Shown here: positions 8,777-19,211 of the stretch, piece after piece
Layout of the letters: each line of letters starts with the position of its first letter
Position numbering within the stretch: position 1 is the first letter of the stretch
Assembly (NCBI RefSeq): GCF_018881505.1
Contig: NZ_JACVQC010000001.1
Coordinates: 124,001-188,000, forward strand
Direction of reading: 5' to 3'
Source: Polynucleobacter sp. UK-Mo-2m-Kol15
GTDB taxonomy: Bacteria > Pseudomonadota > Gammaproteobacteria > Burkholderiales > Burkholderiaceae
DNA length: 64,000 nt
Notes under the pieces: model-generated
What the model saw: the letters and a program-made list of their open reading frames with translations, nothing else
Told to the model about the DNA's origin: nothing
Databases searched by the model: none
Position numbers and translations under genes: made by a program

Positions 8777-10164
8777 TGGGTAAGAAAAAAGTTGCGATTA
8801 TTGGCGCTGGTATATCTGGCCTAGGATGTGCCTACGCCTTAAGACAGCACCCCGATTTAGATATCACTCTTTTTGAAGGTGGCAATCATATTGGAGGTCA
8901 CAGTAATACTGTAGATCTCACTCTAGAAACTCCCCAAGGTAATATTACCCATGGAGTCGATACTGGATTTTTAGTCTTCAACCGTAAAACTTATCCTCGC
9001 TTAGTTCGCCTGCTTGAAGAGATCAAGGTCCCCATTGCACCATCTGAAATGTCTTTTTCTGTATCAATTGATGCTAGCAAAAAAACAGGGCGCAGCAAAA
9101 AAATTGAATGGGCTGGTAACGATCTCAATTCTTTCTTTGGGCAAAGATCGAATTTGCTCTCGCTGTCATTTTGGAGAATGGCCTATGACATTCTGCGCTT
9201 TAATCGTCTCGCCACTCAACTTGCGGAGAAGCAAATTACTGCCAAGCTTGAGTATTCAGAACCAGATGAACGTATTAAAGATTTTTTAAATCGACATCGT
9301 TTCAGCATCAGCTTTAGAGAAAACTATTTCTTGCCGATGATTGGTGCTATTTGGTCATGCTCTGTTGAGCAAATGTTGGAGTTTCCAATTCAGACTATGG
9401 TGCGCTTCTGTCATAACCATGGTCTTTTACAAATTCACAATCGCCCGCAATGGCTTACCGTTAAAGGCGGCTCTCGGGAATATGTGAAACTTTTGGTGGC
9501 GGCCCTCGAGAAACATCACGTTAAATTTGTGCGTGAATCCGTTTCTCGTGTTAACGCTAGCAAAGAAGAAAAAGTTCAGGTAGAAGTTATTACTCCATCA
9601 GGATCGTACCAATTTGATGAAGTAGTGATGGCATGCCATAGCGATCAGATCTTAGATTTGGTTCATGGTATTGATCAAGATGCCCGCAATATTTTAGCCT
9701 CGGTACCCTATCAAAAGAATCGTGCTATTTTGCATACAGATAGAAATTTTTTACCAGCTAGTGAGCGCTGTTGGGCGGCATGGAACTACACTGCAAAATC
9801 TGGTGCAACACCGACTGCACAACAACATGTGAGCGTGAATTATTTAATCAATCGCTTGCAACCTCTTCCAAAAGCATTCGAAAACACACCGATTGTTGTG
9901 AGCTTAAACCCGCTAGCTGATCCTAATCCAAAGTTAGTGCACGAAGAAATTCATTACTCGCATCCCGTCTTTGATATGCAGGCCGTACAAGCCCAAAAAG
10001 AACTGCCCCTGATTCAAGGCAATTCTTCAATTTGGTATTGCGGTGCATGGACAGGTTTTGGCTTTCATGAAGATGGTCTTCGCTCAGGCGAATTGGTGGC
10101 AATGGATCTTATGGAAAAAATTGCTCATCGCGTTCAGTCCAATTCCATTAAAGATATTCAGTAA
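8776..10164 (+). CDS. FAD-dependent amine-oxidase-like oxidoreductase
   Basis: A 462-residue flavoprotein starting with GTG, 1 nt overlapping the upstream stop. The Rossmann motif GAGISGLGCAYAL is at 10-22, followed by LFEGGNHIGGHSNTVD, the amine oxidase/desaturase signature. The C-terminal WYCGAWTGFGFHEDGLRSG is the FAD-binding end typical of this family. Homologues sit with DUF1365 and cyclopropane-synthase-like genes in many proteobacteria, where several such clusters are induced by light or singlet oxygen (ChrR or LitR regulons). The family as a whole is thought to act on membrane lipids. The precise substrate here is unknown. Confidence 0.88.
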   Translation: MGKKKVAIIGAGISGLGCAYALRQHPDLDITLFEGGNHIGGHSNTVDLTLETPQGNITHGVDTGFLVFNRKTYPRLVRLLEEIKVPIAPSEMSFSVSIDASKKTGRSKKIEWAGNDLNSFFGQRSNLLSLSFWRMAYDILRFNRLATQLAEKQITAKLEYSEPDERIKDFLNRHRFSISFRENYFLPMIGAIWSCSVEQMLEFPIQTMVRFCHNHGLLQIHNRPQWLTVKGGSREYVKLLVAALEKHHVKFVRESVSRVNASKEEKVQVEVITPSGSYQFDEVVMACHSDQILDLVHGIDQDARNILASVPYQKNRAILHTDRNFLPASERCWAAWNYTAKSGATPTAQQHVSVNYLINRLQPLPKAFENTPIVVSLNPLADPNPKLVHEEIHYSHPVFDMQAVQAQKELPLIQGNSSIWYCGAWTGFGFHEDGLRSGELVAMDLMEKIAHRVQSNSIKDIQ

Positions 10165-10950
10165 ATGAACTTGCCCACGATTAATTTTGGGTCGGTAAAA
10201 CATCGACGTTTCCGTCCCGCTACAAATGCGTTTGGCTATGATGTATTTACCGTTTCTATTCCAATGCGTGCGCGTAGAAATGATCCAGAATTAATCAGCA
10301 AGCATGGTCTTAAAGACAATCAGTTCGGACTTTTTTCATTCTTCGATCAAGATCATGGAGTAGGTGGTCCAGATAGCCTGGCCTGGATTGAATCGATTCT
10401 TGAAGAAAACCACATTCAGAATATTGATGGGGAGATTTGGCTACAAACCTTTCCACGCGTCATTGGGTATGTATTTAATCCCGTCAGCTTTTGGATCTGC
10501 ACCCAAGCCAATGGGCAAGTACAAGCTGTACTAGCAGAGGTCAATAACACCTTTGGCGAACGACACTGCTACTTACTGCATCATGACTCTGGTAGATCGC
10601 TCCAATCTGGCGAAACGCTAGTAAGTAAAAAGATATTTCACGTATCACCCTTCTGTGACGTACGCGGGGAATACCACTTCCGCTTTTTATTTCCTCAAGA
10701 TAGCCGCTCAAAGCGGAATATCGTTTGCCGGATAGAGCTCCATGAGGATGGCGCCCCATTAATCAACACCAGTATCAGCGGTCTGACTCAATTATTGAGC
10801 AAAAAAACTCTCTATCTTGCCTTTTTACGCTACCCCCTGATGAGTCTGGGCGTGATTAGCCGAATTCACTGGCAAGCATTGAAATTATGGTTAAAAGGTG
10901 TACCCTTTCACTCAAAACCCAAACCACCAGAACTAGAAATTACTCGATGA
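10165..10950 (+). CDS. DUF1365 domain-containing protein
   Basis: A 261-residue DUF1365 protein. Characteristic stretches are HRRFRPATNAFGYDVFT (12-28), the conserved GYVFNPVSFWIC (about 103-114), AEVNNTFGERHCY (about 125-137) and VSPFCDVRGEY. The gene follows the flavoprotein stop without a gap (TAAATG) and ends in an ATGA overlap with the methyltransferase. DUF1365 has no established activity; its invariant partnership with the flanking genes implies a shared lipid pathway. Confidence 0.92.
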   Translation: MNLPTINFGSVKHRRFRPATNAFGYDVFTVSIPMRARRNDPELISKHGLKDNQFGLFSFFDQDHGVGGPDSLAWIESILEENHIQNIDGEIWLQTFPRVIGYVFNPVSFWICTQANGQVQAVLAEVNNTFGERHCYLLHHDSGRSLQSGETLVSKKIFHVSPFCDVRGEYHFRFLFPQDSRSKRNIVCRIELHEDGAPLINTSISGLTQLLSKKTLYLAFLRYPLMSLGVISRIHWQALKLWLKGVPFHSKPKPPELEITR

Positions 10951-12242
10951 ATCGCCCCGGTCAATCACTACTGTCTCGTCTTACGTTTTCCCGTCCTGAG
11001 AAGCGGGAATCAAAACAGCAACAATATCGTGTAAGCACAAAAACTTTATTAGGGCTTTTGGCGAAATTACGCAGCGGGCATTTGGTGATCACACTGCCAA
11101 ATAAGGAAGTAAGAGAATTTGGGAATAGCTCAGACCAACTACATGCAGAAATTCACGTTTTAGACTGGTCAGTATTTAGGCAAGTCTTATCTCATGGTGA
11201 TATTGGCTTTGCTGAAAGCTATATTCGTGGCGAATGGAATACACCCGATCTTAAGGCTGTGCTTGAGCTAGCCATCCGGAACCGTACCATCCTAGAAAAA
11301 GCGATTTATGGCAGCTGGCTAGGATCTATCAGCTATCGACTACGACACTGGTTTAGAGACAACTCTAAAGCGGGTAGTCGTAAAAATATTCATGCGCACT
11401 ATGACCTAGGTAATGCTTTCTATACCCTATGGCTAGATCCAACTATGAGCTATTCAAGCGCTTGGTTCTCTGAGGGTGATAAGCAATCGCTGATGGATGC
11501 TCAGCGCGCCAAAATCAAGCGCATCCTAGAATCCATTCATGCCAAACCGAGCGACCATATCTTAGAAATAGGCTGTGGTTGGGGTGGTTTTATGGAAGAA
11601 TCCCTTCGCAATGCCCATCAAGTCACTGGCCTGACATTATCAATAGAGCAAAAAGCTTTTGCCGAAACTAGACTGCAAAAGGTCAACTCAGAGCTCACTA
11701 GCGCAAAAAAATTTGAGATTCGTCTTCAAGATTATCGAGACTGTACAGAGCAATTTGATGGCATCGCTTCCATTGAAATGTTTGAAGCAGTTGGCGAAAA
11801 CCATTGGGGCGAATACTTCCAAACCGTTGCAAATCGACTAAAAGCAGGCGGCCGAGCTTGCATTCAAACCATCGTCATAGCAGAAGATTTGTTTGATCGC
11901 TATCGCCATAGCACTGACTTTATTCAACAGTATGTTTTCCCAGGAGGCATGCTTCCTTCGCCCGCTAAATTCAAAGCTGCAGCCGCGAGTGCAGGCTTAG
12001 AGGTTGAGGCTGAGTTTGCATTTGGCGCCGACTACGCCAAAACCTTATGCTTATGGCGCGATAGCTTTAATCAAAAAATGGAAGAAATTTATCGCCTTGG
12101 TTTTGACGAAGCCTTTATTCGGCTTTGGAATTTCTATCTCATGTATTGCGCCGCTGGATTCTCTGAAAAAAATATTGATGTAGTTCAGTACACCCTTAAA
12201 CATCAAGATGCAATTCACTCAAGTGACGCCCTACGACCATGA
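10947..12242 (+). CDS. Cyclopropane-fatty-acyl-phospholipid synthase-like SAM methyltransferase
   Basis: I use the ATG at 10947, which overlaps the DUF1365 stop as ATGA and gives 431 aa; the longer frame from 10887 lies inside that gene. The family motif HYDLGN is at 151-156, YSSAWF at about 169-174, the SAM site EIGCGWGGF at 207-215, and the late QYVFPGG at about 300-306. The enzyme should transfer a methyl or methylene group from SAM to the double bond of membrane unsaturated fatty acyl chains. Whether it forms cyclopropane or methyl-branched (furan-precursor) lipids cannot be told from sequence. Confidence 0.9.
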   Translation: MNRPGQSLLSRLTFSRPEKRESKQQQYRVSTKTLLGLLAKLRSGHLVITLPNKEVREFGNSSDQLHAEIHVLDWSVFRQVLSHGDIGFAESYIRGEWNTPDLKAVLELAIRNRTILEKAIYGSWLGSISYRLRHWFRDNSKAGSRKNIHAHYDLGNAFYTLWLDPTMSYSSAWFSEGDKQSLMDAQRAKIKRILESIHAKPSDHILEIGCGWGGFMEESLRNAHQVTGLTLSIEQKAFAETRLQKVNSELTSAKKFEIRLQDYRDCTEQFDGIASIEMFEAVGENHWGEYFQTVANRLKAGGRACIQTIVIAEDLFDRYRHSTDFIQQYVFPGGMLPSPAKFKAAAASAGLEVEAEFAFGADYAKTLCLWRDSFNQKMEEIYRLGFDEAFIRLWNFYLMYCAAGFSEKNIDVVQYTLKHQDAIHSSDALRP

Positions 12243-13015
12243 AACAACAAGGAATAGCTGCTTTTATAAATCAACGGATTTGGGTCATTGGGGCCTCGAG
12301 CGGAATCGGTGAAGCCTGCGCAAAAGCCTTTCTAAGTGCAGGCGCAAAAGTCGCCCTCTCTAGTCGTCGTGCCGAGCGACTAAATACCATCGCACAATCT
12401 GCAGAGACAGGCCATGCCTTAGTGCTACCTTTAGATGTTACCCATCAAGAGCAACTCATTTCAGCCTACCAGAGCATCGCGGAAACTTGGGGTGGCTTAG
12501 ATCTCATGCTATTTGTTTCGGGTGTATACACACCCTTACGTGCCGATAATTTTGACTTTGAAATTGCCCAGAAAACCATTGATGCCAATTTACTAGGCCC
12601 CATGCGGGCAGTCAGTATTGTCTTGCCTAAGATGCTTAAAGATCATGCCGGTCATATTGCTATTGTTGGTAGCGTAGCTGGATATAGCGGACTACCGAAA
12701 GCACTAGCTTATGGGCCAAGTAAAGCCGGAATCATTAATTTCTGCGAAACCCTGTATTACGACTTACTGCCTCAAGGCGTAGGTGTACATATGATTTCAC
12801 CAGGCTTTGTAGCAACTGAGGCTACTGCCCAGAATGACTTTGAAATGCCAGCGCTAATTACCGCTGAAGAGGCTGCAAAAGAAATTCTGGCAGGACTTCA
12901 AGCTGGAGAGTTTGATATTCACTTCCCTAAGCGGTTTTCAGGATTCTTAAAGTTTCTCAGAGTCCTGCCTTACCCCCTATATTTCTGGGTCGTACGGCGC
13001 TTTGTCAAAATATAA
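12239..13015 (+). CDS. SDR-family NAD(P)-dependent oxidoreductase
   Basis: Classical short-chain dehydrogenase of 258 aa: cofactor loop GASSGIGEA (17-25) and active-site YGPSKAG (YxxxK) with upstream serines in VGSVAGYSG. It overlaps the methyltransferase stop (ATGA), the fourth consecutive tight coupling in this cluster. SDRs are regular members of the flavoprotein-DUF1365-methyltransferase clusters, and this one probably acts on the same lipid or an intermediate. The C-terminus (FLRVLPYPLYFWVVRR) is hydrophobic and basic and may contact the membrane. Confidence 0.88.
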   Translation: MKQQGIAAFINQRIWVIGASSGIGEACAKAFLSAGAKVALSSRRAERLNTIAQSAETGHALVLPLDVTHQEQLISAYQSIAETWGGLDLMLFVSGVYTPLRADNFDFEIAQKTIDANLLGPMRAVSIVLPKMLKDHAGHIAIVGSVAGYSGLPKALAYGPSKAGIINFCETLYYDLLPQGVGVHMISPGFVATEATAQNDFEMPALITAEEAAKEILAGLQAGEFDIHFPKRFSGFLKFLRVLPYPLYFWVVRRFVKI

Positions 13016-13024
13016 TATTCTGAA

Positions 13025-13687
13025 TTACTTATATTTATCCTTACGGATTTTTTGTTCCAAGTAATCCATGACAGCAATCGCTTTAGCTTTAGTTCCTGCA
13101 ATGGATGGAGAAGTTACATAGCGTCCCTGCATCACAATCGTTGGCACGCCATCAATGCGATAAGCATCAGCCATCTGTCTTGCGGCGCGCGCCTTAGATA
13201 TAACGGCAAACGAACGATAAGTGGCCAAGAAAGTATTGCGATCGATGCCTTGGGATGCAACCCAATCTGCAATCTCATTTTCTGTCATGAGACGCTTGTT
13301 TTCCTTATGCATGGCATACATGACTTTTTCATTCATCGCCTCACCCTTGCCCATAGACTCTAGGGCATAGAATAACTGGCTGTGCGGCATAAAGTCATCA
13401 CGAAAAGCCACAGGTACTTTACGGAAAGTGACATCTTTTGCTTGGCGCTTAAGCCAAGCATTGAGCTCTGGTTCAAAGTCATAACAATGGGGGCAACCGT
13501 ACCAAAAAAACTCAATGACCTCGACCTTGCCTTTGGATTCTACTGGCTGAGGAGTAGGCAAAATACGATAATCAAACCCCTCTTCAATCTTAAGGCTTTG
13601 CGCATTTGCAAAACCTGAGAGAGAAATTGTGAAGCCGAGAATGGCGACAGATAAAAGGATTCGTTTAGATTTAGACAATGTCATCAT
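13025..13687 (-). CDS. dsbA: Thiol:disulfide interchange protein DsbA
   Basis: Periplasmic oxidase that introduces disulfide bonds into exported proteins. A signal peptide (residues 1 to about 29, ending FANAQ) precedes the thioredoxin domain. The active site is C65-P-H-C68 in WYGCPHC, and the cis-proline is in DGVPTIVM near residue 185. The length (220 aa) is normal. It overlaps the SPOR gene by 4 bp, the usual argS-SPOR-dsbA order of Burkholderiaceae, and meets the SDR gene tail to tail with a 9 bp gap and no evident terminator. Confidence 0.94.
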   Translation of the reverse strand: MMTLSKSKRILLSVAILGFTISLSGFANAQSLKIEEGFDYRILPTPQPVESKGKVEVIEFFWYGCPHCYDFEPELNAWLKRQAKDVTFRKVPVAFRDDFMPHSQLFYALESMGKGEAMNEKVMYAMHKENKRLMTENEIADWVASQGIDRNTFLATYRSFAVISKARAARQMADAYRIDGVPTIVMQGRYVTSPSIAGTKAKAIAVMDYLEQKIRKDKYK

Positions 13688-14307
13688 GATTTACCAGATT
13701 TAATAACGCTCGGTTTGATACCCATGCTATTCAGTTTATCTCGCACGGGATTAGTCTCTTCAACACTGTTGTACGGGCCAACGCGCACACGCCAAAGTGT
13801 ATTACCTTCACTGCTAATTTCACTTAATTGAGACTGAATACCCTGAATAGCCAAACTGGCTTTTTGCGCATCTGCATCAGCTCGCTTATTAAAGGCACCC
13901 ACTTGTAAGAAATAAATTGTGTCCAATTTTGCAGCTGGTGCCGGGGTAGATTCTGCTGGCTTCTTGCCATTAGCTAAATCAGCAATCGGGTCGGATGCAC
14001 TTGTGGCAGGTGTTGCTGACTTTCCTTGTAAGGGCTTGTTCAAGTCCAAGGCTTCTATTGGAGCAGCCTCCTCACCTTCGACGGGCGCTGGTCCTGGCTT
14101 AATTGTTAAAGGTAGATTAGGGGCTCTTACCCCTGGCCGCTCTTGAGGCGTGTTTTTAGAAAGATAAAAGGCAATAATAAAAGCAGCGCCTAAACCGACA
14201 CCAAGCCCTAGAATAAACCCAAGAATAGTGCCGCCATACTCTGAGCCTGAAGACGGCTTCTTTCGAGCAAGGCTAGTATGTTGATTTGTTTTATTCGTCA
14301 TGTCCAC
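13684..14307 (-). CDS. SPOR domain-containing membrane protein
   Basis: A 207-residue bitopic protein: short cytosolic N-terminus, one membrane helix at about 26-48 (TILGFILGLGVGLGAA), a long Pro/Ala-rich periplasmic linker, and a C-terminal SPOR domain (about 128-203; YFLQVGAFNKRADADAQ and WRVRVGPYNSVEE). SPOR domains bind denuded glycan strands at the septum, so a cell-division or envelope role is likely, similar to FtsN or DedD. It sits between argS and dsbA. Confidence 0.9.
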   Translation of the reverse strand: MDMTNKTNQHTSLARKKPSSGSEYGGTILGFILGLGVGLGAAFIIAFYLSKNTPQERPGVRAPNLPLTIKPGPAPVEGEEAAPIEALDLNKPLQGKSATPATSASDPIADLANGKKPAESTPAPAAKLDTIYFLQVGAFNKRADADAQKASLAIQGIQSQLSEISSEGNTLWRVRVGPYNSVEETNPVRDKLNSMGIKPSVIKSGKS

Positions 14308-14348
14308 ATCCTTCTTTTTACTTCTTAAGTGCTAGCAAGTATTACAGC

Positions 14349-16076
14349 TTACATCTTAGCGGGTGCCGAAACACCTAATACCTTTAGTCCATTTTCAAGA
14401 ACTTGACGGGTTGCTGAGAGCAATGCTAGACGAGCCAGCCTCAATGCAGGGTCATCCACTAAAACGCGGTCCGCGTTATAAAAAGCATGGAAGTCTCCCG
14501 CTAAATCACGCAAGTAGAAAGCTAAAGCATGTGGCGCTAAGTCTGCAGCTGCATCAGTCAGCATTTCAGGGTATTCAGCTAAGCGACGCAATAGATGATC
14601 TGAGGCCTTGCTTTGCAGCAAAGAAAGATCTACATCCCTCAGGTCAGACGTCTGTCCACCCCATTGAGTTAGGATTGAGCAAATGCGTGCATGGGCATAT
14701 TGCACATAGAACACTGGGTTCTCATCATTTTGCTGTAACGCTAAGTCAATATCAAAGACAAATTCCGTATCGGCTTTGCGTGAGATCAGAAAGAAGCGTA
14801 CTGCATCACGTCCACGCTGTAACGCAAGCTCACGCTCATCTGCAGTCATCTCCGGAGTAACACCGCCAGACCATTCAACTAAGTCACGCACCGTCACATA
14901 GGAGCCTGCACGTTTAGAAATTTTTACTTCTTCACCATGGCGCATCACTGTTACCATCTTGTGCAATACATAGTCGGGGTAGGTTTTTGGAATATCCCAA
15001 CCGCGCTTCTGAGCCACGCCCTGTAATCCTGAGCGCACACGGGCGATCGTGCCATGGTGATCGCTACCCTGGACGTTAATTACTTTTGCAAAGCCACGAT
15101 TCCATTTACTGGTGTGATATGCGACATCAGGCACAAAATAGGTAAAGCTACCATCAGACTTACGCATGACGCGATCTTTATCGTCACCATCATCAGTCGT
15201 CTTTAACCATAGCGCGCCCTCAGATTCATAGGTCTTACCAATGCTCTGCAGCTCCTCAACAATCTTGTCAACACTACCATCGGTATACAAAGAAGATTCT
15301 AGGTAATAGCAATCAAACTTCACGCCAAATGTTTTTAAATCAATATCTTGTTCATTGCGCAAATATGCCACAGCAAATTGACGAATGGCTTCAAGATCAT
15401 CCTTATATTCAGATGAAGCCTTAAAAGCAGTTGCAATCTCCGCAATGTATTCACCGTTATAAGCGCTCTCTGGCCAAGCGGTATCCCCCGGTTTAAGACC
15501 ATTTAATCGAGCCTGAACGGAGAGCGCCAAATTGGCGATCTGCACACCTGCATCGTTGTAATAAAACTCGCGGTGTACCTTGATACCCTGAGTTGCCAAT
15601 AAGTTTGCTAGGGCATCTCCAAGGGCAGCTTGACGACCATGGCCAACGTGTAGGGGGCCAGTTGGATTAGCAGACACAAACTCAATCATGGCGCTAGAGA
15701 CTGGAGCCACCTCTGGGGCTAGCTGACCAAACTGGGATCTTGCCGTGAGAACTTCTTGCACCACCGTAGTTTTAGCGGCATTACTCAGGCGAAAGTTAAT
15801 AAATCCAGGGCCCGCGATTTCGCAAGAAGCGATGAGGTCGCCATAGCCGGGTTGCTGCCCTAAACGCTCAACCAATGCTTGCGCCAATTCCCTGGGATTT
15901 AGTTTCCAAGCCTTAGAAAGCTGGAGGGCGATATTGCAAGCGACATCACCATGGTCCACCGCCTTCGGGCGCTCCAAGCGTGGCGTGGGGGCCTCACCAA
16001 AACCACGCTCCTGAGCCAGTCCTTGCAGGGCTGCACTCAGCATTTGAATTAAACGATTTTTATTAGTTAACAACAT
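14349..16076 (-). CDS. argS: Arginyl-tRNA synthetase
   Basis: Charges tRNA-Arg. The class I signature is [15 protein letters not shown] (about 135-149, HVGH as HIGH motif) and the KMSKS equivalent is [13 protein letters not shown] (about 377-389). The N-terminal additional domain and the C-terminal DALR anticodon-binding domain (ending [17 protein letters not shown]) are both present; the length of 575 aa is normal. It heads the argS-SPOR-dsbA run and is divergent from the DUF1840 gene. Confidence 0.97.
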   Translation of the reverse strand: MLLTNKNRLIQMLSAALQGLAQERGFGEAPTPRLERPKAVDHGDVACNIALQLSKAWKLNPRELAQALVERLGQQPGYGDLIASCEIAGPGFINFRLSNAAKTTVVQEVLTARSQFGQLAPEVAPVSSAMIEFVSANPTGPLHVGHGRQAALGDALANLLATQGIKVHREFYYNDAGVQIANLALSVQARLNGLKPGDTAWPESAYNGEYIAEIATAFKASSEYKDDLEAIRQFAVAYLRNEQDIDLKTFGVKFDCYYLESSLYTDGSVDKIVEELQSIGKTYESEGALWLKTTDDGDDKDRVMRKSDGSFTYFVPDVAYHTSKWNRGFAKVINVQGSDHHGTIARVRSGLQGVAQKRGWDIPKTYPDYVLHKMVTVMRHGEEVKISKRAGSYVTVRDLVEWSGGVTPEMTADERELALQRGRDAVRFFLISRKADTEFVFDIDLALQQNDENPVFYVQYAHARICSILTQWGGQTSDLRDVDLSLLQSKASDHLLRRLAEYPEMLTDAAADLAPHALAFYLRDLAGDFHAFYNADRVLVDDPALRLARLALLSATRQVLENGLKVLGVSAPAKM

Positions 16077-16111
16077 AGATTAGTGAGTTTATCAGGTGGT
16101 AAGCTATTGAA

Positions 16112-16429
16112 ATGATCTATCAATTTCGCTCCAAAGCGGGTCCTGACGTCATCATGCTAGCTGATCTGACCCAGCGAATCTTTGAAATTTTGGGCCGTTC
16201 ATTAGAGCCCAGAGGGATTATGACGGTTGAGCAACTACCAACCCTAATCATTGCCCTAGAGACCGCCATTCTCAAAGATTTGGAAGATCGGGCTAAAAGC
16301 AATACAGCCGATCAAGAAAATATTGAGAAACCAAAGCTTGCCGATCGGCTAGGCCAACGTGCCTACCCCTTCCTAGAGCTCATGAAACAGGCTAAAGCAA
16401 AAGGTGAGCCGGTGATGTGGGGTGTGTAA
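16112..16429 (+). CDS. DUF1840 domain-containing protein
   Basis: A 105-residue cytosolic protein of the DUF1840 family: N-terminal MIYQFRSKAGPDVIML and C-terminal AYPFLELMKQAKAKGEPVMWGV are the family hallmarks. Homologues are small betaproteobacterial and gammaproteobacterial proteins of unknown role. It is a single gene between divergent argS and convergent metH. An imperfect inverted repeat (GATGTGG/CCACATC, 16414-16439) spans its end without a U tract. Confidence 0.85.
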   Translation: MIYQFRSKAGPDVIMLADLTQRIFEILGRSLEPRGIMTVEQLPTLIIALETAILKDLEDRAKSNTADQENIEKPKLADRLGQRAYPFLELMKQAKAKGEPVMWGV

Positions 16430-16463
16430 ACGCCACATCCACTCCACCCCGCCCAAACCCAAT

Positions 16464-19211
16464 TTAGTCTATTGAGCTTGCCAATTGGCGACGGATATCT
16501 TCAACAGGCTCATTACGGCGCTTAGCAAGATCTTCAATTTGGTCGGTCGACAACTTACCCACATTGAAATAACGCGCATCTGGATGCGCCAAATAAAAAC
16601 CGCTGACACTGGAAGCCGGATTCATAGCCATAGATTCAGTCAGGGTCATGCCAATATCTTCTGAACCAATTACGCGCAGCAAATCCTTTTTGACTTCATG
16701 CGCAGGACAAGCTGGATATCCGGGTGCTGGGCGAATCCCGCGATATTCCTCATTAATCATTTGATCATTAGTCAAAATCTCATCAGTCGCATAACCCCAT
16801 AGATCAGTACGAACACGATGGTGCATTAATTCTGCAAATGCTTCTGCCAAACGATCGGCTAAGGACTGCAGCATGATTGCGCTGTAGTCATCATGCTTTG
16901 CATGAAACTCAGCTACTTTTTTCTCTACACCATGACCAGTCGTAACAGCAAAACAACCTAGATAATCAGAAACACGCGAATCTTTTGGCGCTACATAATC
17001 TGCCAAGCAACGATTAGGTCGGCGAACACCATCAACTATCGGACGCTCAGCCTGCTGACGTAAGTTATGCCAAACAAACAATGGATGCTCGCGAGATTCA
17101 TCGCTGTACAAGACGATGTCATCGCCTACGGTATTGGCTGGATAGAACGCCACCACAGCATCAGCCTGTAACCATTGGCCTTTAATTAATTTATCTAATA
17201 GCGCTTGGGCATCTTCAAATACTTTGCGAGCCTCAACGCCAACGATTTCATCATCTAGGATTGCTGGAAACTTGCCAGCCAAATCCCAGGTCTGGAAGAA
17301 CGGCGTCCAGTCGATATATTTAGCAATATCACTTAGAGAGAAATTCTTAAAAACACGGCGCCCAATAAACTTCGGCTTCTCAGGCACATAACTAGCCCAA
17401 TCAATTAGCTCGCGATTCTTGCGTGCTGCTTCTAAAGAGATCGTTGGCGATGCTTTCTTGTTGGCATGTTGCTCACGAATACGTACATAGTCATCGCGCA
17501 GATCTTGAATAAATTTCTTAGCACTCTCATCCGAAAGCAGGCTCGCTGCCACCGACACAGAACGAGATGCATCAGGTACATAGACTACAGGACCATCGTA
17601 GTGTGGAGCAATCTTGACCGCAGTATGCACACGAGAGGTGGTTGCGCCACCAATCATGAGCGGAATTTGGCGTTCACGGAAATAATCATCACGCTGCATC
17701 TCTTGAGCAACGTAAGTCATCTCTTCTAAGGATGGAGTGATTAGGCCGGATAAGCCAACAATATCGGCTTTTTCTTCTTTGGCGCGTTTTAGGATTTCTG
17801 CACAAGGCACCATCACACCCATATTGGCAACTTCAAAGTTATTACATTGCAGTACTACCGTCACAATGTTTTTGCCAATATCGTGCACATCACCTTTAAC
17901 AGTCGCCATCACAATCTTGCCCTTAGCCTTGGCTTCGCCACCAGAGGCAATATGCAAGCGTTTTTCTTCTTCAATGTAAGGGATCAAAATCGCAACTGCT
18001 TGCTTCATCACCCGCGCACTCTTAACCACTTGAGGCAAGAACATCTTACCGGCACCAAACAAATCGCCAACAACGTTCATGCCGTCCATTAAGGGGCCTT
18101 CAATAACCTCAATCGGACGCCCACCAGCACCCATAATTTGTGCGCGTAACTCTTCAGTATCTTCTTCAATAAAGGTAGTGATTCCATGTACCAAAGCATG
18201 GGTTAAGCGCTCACGCACCTGGGCTTCACGCCATACTAAGTTCTCAACTTGCTTTGCGCCACCGCCCTTAAATTGGTCGGCAATATCGAGTAAGCGCTCA
18301 GTTGGGGTCTTGCCATCTTTTTCTTTAAAGCGGTTAAGCACTACATCTTCAACGCGCTCGCGCAATTCAGGATCTAGGTCTGCATAGACGCCGAGCTGCC
18401 CTGCATTGACGATACCCATATCCATACCCGCCTGAATAGCGTGATACAAGAACACCGTATGAATAGCTTCTCGAACACGATCATTACCGCGGAAAGAGAA
18501 GCTGACATTCGAGACACCGCCACTGACTTTCGCGCCCGGCAGATTCTCTTTAATCCAGCGGGTTGCGTTAATAAAATCTACCGCATAGTTGTCATGCTCT
18601 TCAATACCAGTCGCAATTGCAAAGATATTGGGGTCAAAAATAATATCTTCTGCAGGAAAGCCAATCTCGTTAACTAGTATTTGATAGCAGCGCTGGCAGA
18701 TTTCTGTCTTACGCTTAAAGGTATCTGCTTGACCTACTTCGTCAAATGCCATCACCACAGATGCTGCACCATAACGACGAATCAAACGTGCCTGTTTTCT
18801 AAAAGACTCCTCACCCTCTTTGAGTGAAATCGAGTTAACAATCGGCTTGCCTTGAATACATTTCAGCCCTGCCTCAATGACACTCCATTTTGAGGAGTCA
18901 ATCATGATCGGTACACGGGCAATGTCTGGTTCGGAAGCAATTAAATTTAAGAAGCGCGTCATCGCCGCCTCAGAATCTAACATTGCCTCATCCATATTGA
19001 TGTCAATGACTTGGGCGCCGTTCTCAACTTGCTGCCTCGCAACTACTAGCGCCTCATCAAATTGATTATTCAAAATCATGCGGGCAAATGCTTTAGAGCC
19101 AGTAACGTTAGTACGCTCACCAATATTCACAAAGCCGACAGCAGCTGTGATATTAAAAGGCTCTAAACCCGAAAGCTTCATCGGCGGCATTACTTTTCCA
19201 ACCTTACTCAT
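16464..19211 (-). CDS. metH: Cobalamin-dependent methionine synthase, folate/B12/activation subunit
   Basis: This 915-residue protein carries the MetH domains after the homocysteine domain: pterin-binding (about 1-290; [19 protein letters not shown]), B12 cap and binding domains (about 320-560; the lower-ligand motif GDVHDIGKN with its His), and the C-terminal SAM-dependent reactivation domain (about 600-915; [10 protein letters not shown]). It moves the methyl of 5-methyl-THF via cobalamin to homocysteine bound on the partner subunit. The start overlaps the stop of the homocysteine-domain gene by 4 bp. The split form is known from Burkholderiales and other bacteria. Confidence 0.96.
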   Translation of the reverse strand: MSKVGKVMPPMKLSGLEPFNITAAVGFVNIGERTNVTGSKAFARMILNNQFDEALVVARQQVENGAQVIDINMDEAMLDSEAAMTRFLNLIASEPDIARVPIMIDSSKWSVIEAGLKCIQGKPIVNSISLKEGEESFRKQARLIRRYGAASVVMAFDEVGQADTFKRKTEICQRCYQILVNEIGFPAEDIIFDPNIFAIATGIEEHDNYAVDFINATRWIKENLPGAKVSGGVSNVSFSFRGNDRVREAIHTVFLYHAIQAGMDMGIVNAGQLGVYADLDPELRERVEDVVLNRFKEKDGKTPTERLLDIADQFKGGGAKQVENLVWREAQVRERLTHALVHGITTFIEEDTEELRAQIMGAGGRPIEVIEGPLMDGMNVVGDLFGAGKMFLPQVVKSARVMKQAVAILIPYIEEEKRLHIASGGEAKAKGKIVMATVKGDVHDIGKNIVTVVLQCNNFEVANMGVMVPCAEILKRAKEEKADIVGLSGLITPSLEEMTYVAQEMQRDDYFRERQIPLMIGGATTSRVHTAVKIAPHYDGPVVYVPDASRSVSVAASLLSDESAKKFIQDLRDDYVRIREQHANKKASPTISLEAARKNRELIDWASYVPEKPKFIGRRVFKNFSLSDIAKYIDWTPFFQTWDLAGKFPAILDDEIVGVEARKVFEDAQALLDKLIKGQWLQADAVVAFYPANTVGDDIVLYSDESREHPLFVWHNLRQQAERPIVDGVRRPNRCLADYVAPKDSRVSDYLGCFAVTTGHGVEKKVAEFHAKHDDYSAIMLQSLADRLAEAFAELMHHRVRTDLWGYATDEILTNDQMINEEYRGIRPAPGYPACPAHEVKKDLLRVIGSEDIGMTLTESMAMNPASSVSGFYLAHPDARYFNVGKLSTDQIEDLAKRRNEPVEDIRRQLASSID

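Noticed and set aside
16414..16439. GATGTGG/CCACATC inverted repeat at the end of the DUF1840 gene
   Set aside because: Seven-base stem with no U tract; not enough for a terminator call.
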